From contig CATNEN010000033.1 in NCBI GenBank assembly GCA_950097015.1, forward strand, positions 2,728,001 through 2,792,000: 64,000 bases of DNA, in the 5' to 3' direction. The DNA is from Macrostomum hystrix (taxonomy: Eukaryota; Platyhelminthes; Macrostomidae). The translations under genes and the position numbers were made by a program. Below, one piece after another: positions 49,999-60,940 of this stretch. The notes beneath the pieces were generated by a model. It ran no database searches. It worked only from the letters and a program-made list of their open reading frames with translations, and had not been told where the DNA came from. Position 1 is the first letter of the stretch. Each line of letters begins with the position of its first letter.

Positions 49999-50623
49999 AT
50001 AAGTGGCCTAGTTCTACATAATGTAAACCCTTGAATGTCTCATTAGTCCCTCCAGATGAAGGTAAATGACCACTAAAGACAGATAATGTAGGAACATTTG
50101 GCTAAAATGCTCATACATATTGAAGGCTGAGAAATGAGAAAAAAAAAACCTTTAGCCAGCACCATTAAATATATTCATGGTCTAAAGAGCTGGTGACTTG
50201 ATTGGCCCATGCTCTTTAGTTTCATGTGCTTGTGTTGCTCTGTTCAGTTGCAGCACAATAAATTATCTGGGGGGAATTCCCTCCTTGGTAGTTCTACTGT
50301 TAAATGAACCACCATATTCTTTTGCATAGCTATTGCATATTCCTCTAATATTGACCTTCAAATGGAGCTAACATGTGTGTACCTATTACACCCGTGATCT
50401 TATTGAATACTACAAAATCAATTTATAGCTAGTCTCCTACAGTCACTTATCACAGAATAGGACTTGGGGTTAGCCTAAATTTGCATGTTTCCTTAAATTA
50501 TTAGGCAATTGTAGAGTAAGATTAAAGCAATAAGTTGCAGGTAACTAGATTGCTAGCTATAGTAGATTAGACTTTCACTAAACTATTTTTGGTAATATGC
50601 CCAGCTTAATTTTTTTCAGGCAA

Positions 50624-50969
50624 TCTAATTCTAATATACTAAAAATGAAAATCTTGCTTGCTTGCTTGCTTGCTTGTTTGCAATCGACTAGCTCCCGAAC
50701 GGCTCAACCGATTTTCGCAATTCCTTCGCCAAAAGATCACAAATGGGCCCGAATCGGTACACGTATTTTTATTAAGCTTAATTTCATTGCCAAGGGGATT
50801 AAATATTCGAAAAACTGTTTTAAATGGGCTTTTCTAATGCATTCTTGTTTTCAGCTTGTGCACAGTGAGGCTCCAGTGCCAACTTTAATGATTGCATCAG
50901 AGCCAGTTTTGATAACGCACTGATAAGAACTCAATGGAGGCTACCCAGAGGGTAGCGAAGGGCAGCTAG
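50624..50969 (+). mobile_element. Non-autonomous Helitron
   Basis: Starts with TC (tctaattctaatatactaaa) after an A, ends with CTAG before a T, matching insertion between A and T. A hairpin ctacccagagggtag lies about 15 bp before the 3' end. An internal (CTTG)n run and cgaacggctcaaccgatttt are typical of animal Helitron families. No Rep-helicase frame. Confidence 0.75.
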
Positions 50970-51940
50970 TAGTTTATACTAAAATTAAAACACTATAGCT
51001 TTAATACTTTTATTTTTGGATATCTTTGTTGCTTATCAAATGTTAATCAGTGTAGGGTTTCACAACTGTAAAAAACAAATATTTAAAGTATGATCTTTAT
51101 AAAAACAAGGCTAATGGCCTATTTGCCTATTAATATTACTATTAGCATGAGAGGTTTTCAGGCGAACTGCAGCACTTCACATTAAAAAAATGAATCCCCA
51201 GGGTAACAATATCACTATATGATTTTTCTACTAGCTAATTCAGAATAAAGTCAGTTGACTGTCTTCTAATGTATTTTGCTACAATAATTTTATCGATAAA
51301 TCTATAAGAGTGGGTGCAAAAAATTATATATAAGTGTAGAAAAAGGTCAAAATGAAAAGTGAAAATTAATACATTGTGAATCTTGTGTTGAAAAACAGTC
51401 ACAAACATAAGGACCAGAAAAGAAATGCAAGTATCAAAGTGCAAATTAACAGAAGTCTTCTCCATTTGCTACATGGTTTCTTTTAGCTGGTAATTTCATC
51501 ATCAGCTTTTCATCTTGCTTTTTTCATAGTTGCTTTTCGCACCAACAGGCCATAGCAAGTGTATCTAATTGGTCAACTTCATTGTACCCCGTCTAGTCTG
51601 GCCTCACACTGCTAGCTACCTGTGTAACCGTTTCGAGTCTCTCTTTTTATACTTTTCCGTTGCTACCAACGACTTGAGAGCAACCGAGCCAACACGGAAA
51701 CTGATACCAGTAACACCAACCCAGCCGCCTCCGCCGTGATTCCAGTTCCAACAGGAAACACTGCGCATTCAACACTGCAGGCCGCACTCTTGCACTAAAA
51801 AATGCATAAATCTATTGGCTAATGCCTAGCTTTAGTTTATGTATACATTGCGAACATGCAATGAAATCAGCAGAGCCCCAGCAACAGACAATTTGTTAAA
51901 CAAGCTGTTGCAGTTCTATAATTATACGAGTTGCGCCACT
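50970..51940. other. Intergenic upstream of the DENN gene
   Basis: AT-rich to about 51600 then more mixed. No exon recognised. A ctttttatactttt stretch at about 51642-51656 is a weak TATA-like candidate for the DENN gene. Confidence 0.35.
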
Positions 51941-51950
51941 GGAATCTTCG

Positions 51951-54900
51951 ATGCCAATTCTGTCCGCAGTGGCCGCCCCTCTGCCGCAGACGCAGTCGCC
52001 TCAGATGAACATTGGCGGCGTTGACGTCATCACCAGTCTAAGCGTCATGTCGCAACAGCCGCCCTTGAAGCCGGCGAAGGGTGATCACGTAACTGCTTTC
52101 GCCCAGAGTCTGCAGCAGCAGCAGCAGGCTGCATCGGCAGGCAGCGGTCGGAGTGTCAGTCAGCAGTGCAACAGCCGATGCCGCAGCGAAGAGAATCTCT
52201 GCCTCATCCGCGACAGCCGGGCGAGGCTGTTCGCCAGACGGCGGCCGCCGGCTAAGTCACGACAGTCCGCCGGCCCGCCAGTGGTCTCCACGCCTTCGGC
52301 TCCAAAAGCCGCTCCGATCGGCCCGGTGTCGATGGTGGCCTGCGGATACGGCGGCGGCGACTCTGTGTACGAGTCTATGATCACCGCTACTCATGTGAGC
52401 ATTGCTTAGTTCCCGGGTCTAAATCATTCTGTTGATTGAGCTTTTCGCTCGTCAAATCGTTAGTGCTATCGCCTGATATCCACTGAATTATCTCCTCCTA
52501 AATCCACTGGATTATCTCCTCCTACATGCACTGGATTATCTCCTCCTAAATCCACTGGATTTTCTCCTCCAAAATCCACTGGATTATCTCCTCCTAAATC
52601 CACTGGATTATCATCATACATTCGCTGGATTATCGCCTGATTTCCACAGTATCATCTCCTCCCAAATCCACTAGATTATCTCGTCCTAAATCTACAGTAT
52701 TTTCACCTGCCTCCTCCGACTCCATTGACTAAATATCTACAATTTCACTGTTCCGCTGCAGAGGCAACACTGATGACATGACGAGGCACTTGCCTATTGA
52801 AACAAAGGTTTAGCTGTTGGTCGCCTTGTCTGAAATCGAGTCATTGAATTTCCGTTTTTAGTGTCGGCCACCCGAGAATGTCTATGACGTTGCCGGGCCC
52901 ACACAGCATCGGCGCACCGCCTCCATCCAGGACCTGACCGGCGGCGGCTGCGTTGCCACCATCGCCGCTGACGGTGGCGGCGAGTACGCCACGGTGAGCG
53001 TCAGCCAGCACGGCTCCGCAACAGCGGCCATCCCGGACCGGCGCCCCCTGCCGCAGGCGATGACTTCCACGAATATCGGCGGACCGCCGGTCTCTACCGA
53101 CGTCTGGCGTCGCGACGTCCTAGATTGCGTTGCGGACGCATTCTCCGGCTTTCGACGATTGTCCGCAGCTGCCACCGGCGGTCTCGGCGGCCTCGCCGGA
53201 TCGTCGATGATCGCCGACTCGGACGGCGAGGATGAAGACGAACGCTCGGCTGGGTCCGGCAGCCTCGGCAGCCTGGGCGGCTCCGAGCTGTCCGAGCGAA
53301 TCCGCCGGGCCGAGTTGATCCGCCTGCGGAGCGCCGCCGCGCTGCACTCCGGCCTCCTCGCCCAGCGCTGCCGGCACGATCAGCTGTTCTCCGGCTGCTG
53401 CCTGATCCGCCTTCAACTGCCTGCCACTGCGCCGCAGCCGCCGTCTATCGACACTAAACAGTGGCTGAGTCTGGCCTTCTGCCACCCCGCCAGCTTCTCG
53501 GCCCAGCCGTACAGCGACTCGCTGCCCAGCTTCTGCTTCCCGGACGCAGAGTGTATGGCCAGCCGGCGACTGCGTCCCGGCGGCCTCCACCAGCTGCGGT
53601 CCTACCTGGACGCCTGCGACCGGTTCAGCTTCGTCATCACCGAGCAGCGAGGCCTGCGTTTCTACGGCTACTGCATGCGCTCCCTGGCGCCCGAGCCGAA
53701 CGCTGCCTCATCCATCGCGGCCACCGGCACCGCGGTCGAGGCCGTCTGCATCGTGTCCCCGGTGGAATCCGAGCAGCTGTTCCATCAGATCCTGCTTGAG
53801 GCCCTGCGCAAACGACTGTGCGCGGGCACGCCAGAACAGGGTCGGCAAGAGCTGGAAGACTTCCTTGGTGAGAAGCGGAGGCCAAGCGATTGGTTAATTG
53901 CCTCATTGTTCCCGCCTTTTAAATTATCCTATTATCCATTTTTGAGCTGTCCCATTTTTATTACCAAATTTCATCAGTTATTTAACCCATCCAACCTGTT
54001 TGTTATCCTATCTCACCTGTCTGTTATCCTATCTCACCTGTCTGTTATCCTATCTCACCTGTCTGTTATCCTATCTCACTTGTCTGTTATCCTATCTCAC
54101 CTGTCTGTTATCCTATCTCACCTGTCTGTTATCCTATCTCACCTGTCTGTTATCCTATCTCACTTGTCTGTTATCCTATCTCATTTGTCTGATATCATAT
54201 CTCACCTGTCTGTTATCCTATGTCACCTGTCTGTTATCCTATCTCACCTGTCTGTTATCCTATCTCACCAGTCAATTATCCCAATCATCCTGTGCAGTCT
54301 CGGTGTACAGCAGGCCGCTGCCAGACGCCGGCGGCTGGTTCGACCTGGTCACAACGGACCCCGGCCGTGGCGGCCAGGTGGTCACTCGGCGATTTAGCCG
54401 GCCTGCTGGTGCCCGCCTGCAGCACGTCTCGCACTCGCAGCTGCTGACCTTCCCGGGCGCCCGGCTGGCCGTGCAGCTTTTCGCGGCGGCCCTGCACGAG
54501 CGCCAGATCGCTCTGGTCAGCGCCAACCCGCGCCGGCTCAGCGAGTGCGTCCAGGCCCTGGCCGGCCTGCTCTATCCGCTGCGCTGGCAGCACACCCTGG
54601 TTCCCGTTGTGCCGGCCGATATGTTGCGCATCGTCTGCTCGCCTACGCCGTTCATACTGGGCGTCCTGACTGAGCACCTGCCACAGGTCAGTAGAGATTC
54701 CAATCGTGTATATCTAAATTTAGACAAATCCCCATCCCCACCTAAGGAGATCTTAGGCAAATCTCCCGTTTTCCAAATCCTTATCTTACATGTCCAAATT
54801 TCAAATCCCATCTTGCATCTCACGATCACCAAATCCCTGGATAAAAACTCTAAATTTAAAGTGTAGATTCTCCTAATTTTCTAATTGCCCTCCTGTGTCG

Positions 54901-55765
54901 CAAGATTCAGAGTAATTTCCGTTATGAATCTCTGGATTAATAAATCCCATGCGTAATATTCCTATTCGGAGATGCCCATCACGAATAGCAAATCCTGTCG
55001 CTCCGCATTCGGCAGGTGCTGCAGGACGACCTTGATCCTGACGTGTTCATCGTCAGCCTTGACGACGCCCGCATTATTCGCCAGCGCGGCGACGAGTCCC
55101 GCCTGCTGCCGCGGAAGCTCCGCCGAGCCTGCCTGGCCAGCCTGGCCGGGTCCCGGCGCCTGGAGGCCACCAGGCGGGCAGGCGAACTGCTGGTCATCCG
55201 GACCTTCCTGCAGCTGTTCGCCGTGGTTGTCGGCCACTACGCCGATCACGTGACTGTCGGCCGCGCCGACGGTCGGCGGCGCTTCGATCGCGAGGCATTC
55301 TGCTCGGCGCCGCGCTCCCGCGGCCTGCGCGCTCTCCTTCGCGTGCTGGCTGTCACCGGCAACTTCCATGTCTTCATCAGCGACGTCCTGGACGGCAGCG
55401 CCTACGCGGCCAGCAAGCTGACTGTGGGCAGCGTCCTGCGCGACTTCGATCAGGCTGTGAGAGATTTTCAACTCGACTCTCAGCGACGCGGTGGCGAAAA
55501 TGGCGGCCTCTTGAACGGCCTTCGGCGTCAGGTTCGCCGTCTGCTGTCGGGCGAGTCGTCGAATGACGAGGTGCGGCGGAGTCGACGAAGTCGCGGACGC
55601 AGCGGCACGTCGGCGGCAACTGGCTCCGCCGCGGCCGCAGTCGCCGCCTTTTCCAGCGCGTCAGCTTCCGCGTCAGCTACAGCGCCGCTCAGCAGCTCCT
55701 ACCCTTCCAGACCCAGCGGGTCCTTGAGGTCGTGGGGCCAGCCCGCACTGCCGCCCCGCAGATGA
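51951..55765 (+). CDS. DENND2: DENND2-like DENN domain Rab guanine exchange factor
   Basis: DENN proteins load GTP onto Rab GTPases on membranes; DENND2 members act mainly on Rab9-type Rabs. Exons 51951-52394, 52862-53867, 54298-54686, 55016-55765 join in phase and give 862 aa from the first ATG. The first 330 aa are low-complexity (Ser/Ala/Gly/Gln) with an acidic stretch ADSDGEDEDE. The uDENN part has FSGCCLIRLQLP, SDSLPSFCFPDAE, FVITEQRGLRFYGYCMRS. The cDENN has LVSANPRRLSECV, LLYPLRWQHTLVPVVP, and SPTPFILGVLTEHLPQ ending exon 3. The dDENN resumes with DVFIVSLDDARIIRQ, LLPRKLRRA, FAVVVGHYADH and FDREAF. The tail is Ser/Ala/Arg-rich. The start is uncertain: ATG at 51951 or 51999, or an acceptor (ctgtccgcag) with upstream exons. 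Introns 1 and 2 carry minisatellites. Confidence 0.88.
52485..52710. repeat. About 24-bp minisatellite in DENN intron 1
   Basis: Around nine degenerate units of ctcctcctaaatccactgga plus ttat. Confidence 0.85.
53995..54272. repeat. 21-bp minisatellite in DENN intron 2
   Basis: About 13 units of ctgttatcctatctcacctg plus t. The exon 2 frame reads on into it because the unit is seven codons without a stop; the GTGAGA donor at 53868 is preferred because it restores the DENN domain. Confidence 0.94.
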
Positions 55766-55824
55766 GGCCTCGGCTGTGGTCTGGGTGTCACGGACCATTA
55801 TCGATTCAGCTGGCTAGCCTAGTC

Positions 55825-56330
55825 CACTGAGTGTGACCCACCAAGATTGACCCAGCGAAAGTGTGACCCGCCAAGATTGACCCAGTGATAGTGTGACCCA
55901 CCAAGACTGACCCAATGATAGTTTGACCCACCAAGACTGACCCAGTGTTAGTGTGACCCGCCAAGACTGACCCAATGATAGTGTGACCCGCCAAGATTGA
56001 CCCAGTGATAGTGTGACCCACCAAGGCTGACCCAATGATAGTTTGACTCACCAAGATTGACCCAGCGATAGTGTGACCCGCCAAGATTGACCCAGTGATA
56101 GTGTGACCCGCCAAGACTGACCCAATGATAGTGTGACCCACCAAGACTGACCCAATGATAGTGTGACCCACCAAGATTGACCCAGTGATAGTGTGACCCA
56201 CCAACATTGACCCAGTGATAGTATGACCCACCAACATTGACCCAAGATTGACCCAATCATTGTTTGACTCACCAAGAGTGACCCAGCAATTTTTTGACCA
56301 AACAAATATTGACCTGGCTAGCAAGACCCG
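55825..56330. repeat. 30-bp minisatellite downstream of the DENN gene
   Basis: About 16 units with core gtgtgacccaccaagattga plus cccagtgata, starting about 60 bp after the stop, so probably in the 3' UTR or flank. Confidence 0.94.
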
Positions 56331-57005
56331 TTAATATATGGACTTCAATTCCGCCTCCTCAATTTCTGCTCGCTTATCTGTCTATTTATAGTTTCCAGCT
56401 ACTCTGAAACATTCCATTTCTTGTTTTCAGTTTTCGCACCTGTTCTTAGGCAAAATTCATTGGGTTCCTAATCATTTTGAATCATTGGCGTACCTTTGTC
56501 TTTCTTTATATAATGCTCTTGAAGCCTATTCATGCTTGGCTGTGTGTAAATGCTAAATTTTGTTATTTTCTACTTATATCTTAATAAATCATTCCTATAT
56601 TTTAGCCTCATCAAAGTCGCGCTGTGTTTTACTGCCCTGTTCCAAACAGAAAATTGCCAACCTTACATGCGCCCTTTAATGCGTCGAAATTGCTGCCTAA
56701 TTTGCTTTCTTAGAATGCGTTGCGTTCTGGTATATCATAAATACAAACATATAGCAGGTATATATTTACCTGAATACTAATTCAACTAGCTACCGTCTCT
56801 CACTGTGTCGGTTTTGGCTGTGTGAAAATTAGCCTGACATTCCACAAACTTCATGCTAATCACTAATCATTTATTCAGATTTCACTTCGTCTTCTTCCTA
56901 TTTCTGAATGTTTTGCGGCGGAATTCTTGTCGCCATAGCAACGCACTTGTTGCCTCGCCGAATTTTCTGGTTGTCTTGGAAACTAAAAATATTTTGGCTC
57001 GAAAA
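56331..57005. other. Downstream flank of the DENN gene
   Basis: AT-rich sequence with an AATAAA at 56583-56588 that could terminate the DENN transcript. No further gene seen. Confidence 0.4.
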
Positions 57006-57009
57006 AGGA

Positions 57010-57838
57010 CTGATCCCAGCTGATTGGATTGCTAATCTATCCCAGCTGATTGGATTGCTAATTTATCCCATCTGATTGGATTGCTAATCTATCCCATCTG
57101 ATTGGATTGCTAATCTATCCCATCTGATTGGATTGCTAATCTATCCCATCTGATTGGATTGCTAATCTATCCCATCTGATTGGATTGCTAATCTATCCCA
57201 GCTGATTGGATTGCTAATTTATCCCATCTGATTGGATTGCTAATCTATCCCATCTGATTGGATTGCTAATCTATCTCAGCTGATTGGATTGCTAATCTAT
57301 CTCAGCTGATTGGATTGCTAATCTATCTCAGCTGATTGGATTGCTAATCTATCCCATCTGATTGGATTGCTAATCTATCCCATCTGATTGGATTGCTAAT
57401 CTATCTCAGCTGATTGGATTGCTAATCTATCCCATCTGATTGGATTGCTAATCTATCTCAGCTGATTGGATTGCTAATCTATCTCAGCTGATTGGATTGC
57501 TAATCTATCCCATCTGATTGGATTGCTAATCTATCCCATCTGATTGGATTGCTAGTCTATCCCAGCTGATTGGATTGCTAATCTATCCCAGCTGATTGGA
57601 TTGCTAGTCTATCCCATCTGATTGGATTGCTAATCTATCCCAGCTGATTGGATTGCTAATCTATCCCATCTGATTGGATTGCTAATCTATCCCATCTGAT
57701 TGGATTGCTAATCTATCCCATCTGATTGGATTGCTAATCTATCCCATCTGATTGGATTGCTAATCTATCCCAGCTGATTGGATTGCTAATCTATCCCATC
57801 TGATTGGATTGCTAATCTATCTCAGCTGATTGGATTGT
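57010..57838. repeat. 26-bp minisatellite (ctgattggattgctaatcta core)
   Basis: About 32 units with only a few variable positions (cccat, cccag, ctcag; aatct, agtct). It shares ggattgctaatc with the 41-bp family at 11880-13226. Lies 3' of CFAP299. Confidence 0.96.
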
Positions 57839-58060
57839 AAAGTTGAGTTGAAAACCACGGAATTAGAAGTTCAAATCACGTATACATTGTACAGTAACTT
57901 CAAGTTGACTTTTGTATCAATATATTTGGGTACCTATTTTCGTTATAACAGCGAGCATTACAAAAGAGCTTTAAAAACTACATGGGTTTCATAATTTATG
58001 CCCAGTGGCAGTTCTGAGACAGTAAATTGGAAATTTCTGCTCCTGTGCTGAGCACAATGC

Positions 58061-60923
58061 TCAGGTCTTCCGTCGGGTGATGTGGTCGTAGATCACGACC
58101 TGGGTGTACTTTGGCGACTCGATGATGGTCCTGGTTGAGTTGTCGCCAGGGTTGCTGGCCTGAGTTTGAGTTCGGATTGGGAAGTGAAATTAGCACCACA
58201 TTTTATTTCCGAATTCTAACAAAAATGCCGCACAGACAAGCAGAGCCTCACATTGGGATCCACATTAAGAATCTTGCGATCGCGCTTGTTTTTGAACAAC
58301 AAACCGGGGGCGTTATCGGCAATCACCGAGTAGTTTTGTGTCGGTGTCGACGACACATTGTGAGTCTCCCAGTTGTAGAAGCTGGTTTGGATTTCGATGG
58401 ATTATTACACGACATTACACTTTTCAGATTAAATCAGATTTCAGATTTTGAGGAAATGAGGTGGGGAAGGGAGTGAGGTGAGACGGAGTTGGTTGAGGAA
58501 GGGAGTGAGGTGTGACAGGGAGTGAGGTGTGACAGGGAGTGAGGTGTGACAGGGAGTGAGTTGGGACAGGGAGTGAGATGTGACAGGGAGTGAGGTAGGA
58601 CAGGGAGTGGGGTGGGGAAGGGAGTGGGGTGGGGAAGGGAGTGGGGTGGGAAGGGAGTGAGGTTGGACAGGGAGTGTGTTGGGACAGGGAGTGAGGTGAG
58701 ACAGGGAATGGGGGTGGGACAGGGAGTGAGTTGGGACAGGGAGTGAGATGTGACAGGGAGTGAGGTAGGACAGGGAGTGAGGTGTGACAGGGAGTGAGTT
58801 GGGACAGGGAGTGAGATGTGACAGGGAGTGAGGTAGGACAGGGAGTGGGGTGGGGAAGGGAGTGGGGTGGGGAAGGGAGTGGGGTGGGAAGGGAGTGAGG
58901 TTGGACAGGGAGTGTGTTGGGACAGGGAGTGAGGTGAGACAGGGAATGGGGGTGGGACAGGGAGTGAGGTGAGACAGGGAATGGGGGTGGGACAGGGAGT
59001 GAGGTTTCATGGCTGATTGAGCCAAATTTCTAAGCTTTGAGCGCCGCAACGGCTCACCTCAGATCGGAGGGTCTGGGCAGGAGGCGCCGCCGCTCGTTAA
59101 AGTAGGGCTCAAAGTCCTCCATCTTGAGCCTGTGAGCATAGTCGATGTAGCCCGAGATCTCCTGGCCTTTGTTGTTTTTGTCCCGGATGAAAATTATCGA
59201 CTGAATAAAAGAGGTCGATCCTGATTTAGAAAAACTTTTTATGCTAAATTAGTTCTGCAAGCCGACCGTCCGGCAGGACTACTCACCGTCATCTTTCCAC
59301 TCCTGTTTGCCTCCTCGCGATTGGCCAATGCCTTCAGGAACGGGTCCTTGAACTCCTTGCCCGAGCTGGACAGGGCTCTGGAGAAATTTGATGTATTCAA
59401 CTAACTGCTGGTAAAAAATACTCGTAATTTTGTTTTATAGCTGCTACTCAGAGTAGACAAATATGCGTTTTGCTACTATAAAAAGTATGGTAGTAAATGA
59501 AATCGAAGACGAGCAGCATATGCCGCTTCTACAAGTAAGACAGGCTGCTTGTAAATACGAGTAAATATAGCATGTTCAGCTAGGTAGCTACTGATAGAAA
59601 TAGAAGGCTGTTTGCTACTTGTTTAACAAAAAACTAGCTGATTTCGCATTAAAGGAACTGTAATCAATAGTTACGAATGGTATTCGTTGAAGTGTAGTTC
59701 AAAAACGGAAAAAACCGATAACATGGGACGCTAAACAAATCGTTTCATCTGGGACTCTGTCTAGGAATTGCTTGGCGTTTGTGGAGGCATTCGGGATTTG
59801 TGCAGGGATTTGGGATTTGTGGATGGATTCGGGATTTGTAGAGGGATTCGGGATTTGTGGATGGATTCGGGATTTGTGGATGGATTCGGGATTTGTAGAG
59901 GGATTCGGGATTTGTGGATGGATTCGGGATTTGTAGAGGGATTCGGGATTTGTGGATGGATTCGGGATTTGTGGATGGATTCGGGATTTGTAGAGGGATT
60001 CGGGATTTGAAGAGGGATTCGGGATTTGTAGAGGGATTTTGGATTTGTGGAGGCTTTCGGAATTCAAAGACACTCTGGATTTAGTAGGGATTAGGGATTG
60101 GGTATGACAGATTTGAAGAGTTGATGGAGATTTTTGTCAGCAGTTTGAAAATAACCAGGGACTGCACCTCAAAACCTGCTAGGCTCTTGTATTCTAGCTA
60201 GTCGTAAAAGAATAAACAAAAAAGAAAGAAACACTCTAGAGATACTACTTTCAAACTCGAATCAAGCACTCAAACGCGCAAGCATATTTTTTTAATTCGT
60301 AGCACTACACGAATACAGGAAACTGTCGCTAATCTGGCAGCTACTGATTACTAGTCACTTACACGTGCTCCTCCCTTGATTGACGAACGAATATTACCGA
60401 GAAAAAGGATAAAATGAGGAGCATTGAAATTCGTACATCTTTTTAAGACAATTGAGCTTTCTCAACTTTCTCTAGATACGCTCGTAGTATTGGGATTTTT
60501 CCTGAGACAATTTTTCTTTATATCCTGGACAGAATATATTTGACTTATGAAAGTTCGGACATTGCTGTGAAATGAGGACAGCTCGGAACTCACTTCTGCT
60601 GCGTTTGTTTTGACAGCTTGGCGGCCTCGGCTGCCTCCTTCCTGGCCGCGAACTCCTCGCGCTTCAGCACCTCGCCGCTGCCGCGGTAGCCCAGCTCAAC
60701 CAGCTGGCGCGCCAGCTCCTCATCCTGGCGGGAGGGATTTGGCGGGTCAGCACCGATTCCAGGCTTGCGCCACTGTTTCTTAATGCCCTAACATTCCTAA
60801 ATGCTACTAGCATACCTCAAGATAGTGCAGATCCAACGGTGTGACCTGACTGTCGAGAAAGTCTTCATAAGTGTTAAACTCCGTGACGATGCTGTCCGCT
60901 CCTCCGACTGCTTCGTCTTCCAT
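58061..60923 (-). CDS. CFAP299: CFAP299 (cilia and flagella associated protein), complete
   Basis: Conserved protein of motile cilia and sperm (formerly C4orf22), exact role unclear. Exons 60923-60816, 60724-60594, 59377-59287, 59200-59058, 58381-58252, 58159-58061 join in phase and give 233 aa, the same length as I recall for the human protein. Recognisable stretches in order: [61 protein letters not shown] then [43 protein letters not shown] and [13 protein letters not shown] before the stop. Intron 4 (58382-59057) is a minisatellite and intron 2 holds another. The ATG lies 7 nt behind an acceptor. Confidence 0.96.
58460..59010. repeat. Purine-rich minisatellite with 238-bp higher-order repeat
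   Basis: Units of about 15-16 bp (gacagggagtgaggtg) fill CFAP299 intron 58382-59057. A block of about 175 bp starting ttgggacagggagtgagatg at about 58560 recurs almost unchanged at about 58798, indicating duplication of a long segment. Confidence 0.92.
59795..60065. repeat. 19-bp minisatellite (gattcgggatttgtggatg)
   Basis: About 14 units alternating tggatg and tagagg endings, in CFAP299 intron 59378-60593. Confidence 0.94.
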
Positions 60924-60940
60924 TTTCTAGCTGAAAAAAG
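60924..60940 (-). promoter_or_regulatory. Candidate spliced-leader acceptor of CFAP299
   Basis: On the minus strand gatcttttttcag is followed after 7 nt by the ATG. The pyrimidine tract and AG are strong and no in-window upstream exon is visible. Confidence 0.45.

Larger units (their letters stand above)
48539..50303. mobile_element. Non-autonomous piggyBac-like element flanked by TTAA
   Basis: A perfect 20-bp inverted pair: ttaacagtagaactaccaag at 48539-48558 and cttggtagttctactgttaa at 50284-50303. The outer four bases are TTAA on both sides, the piggyBac target duplication. There is no transposase frame. Inside are a second inverted pair (48573-48604 and 49504-49534) and a nested MITE. 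The terminal bases after TTAA are CAG rather than the usual CCC-type, so the family call is tentative. Confidence 0.65.
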
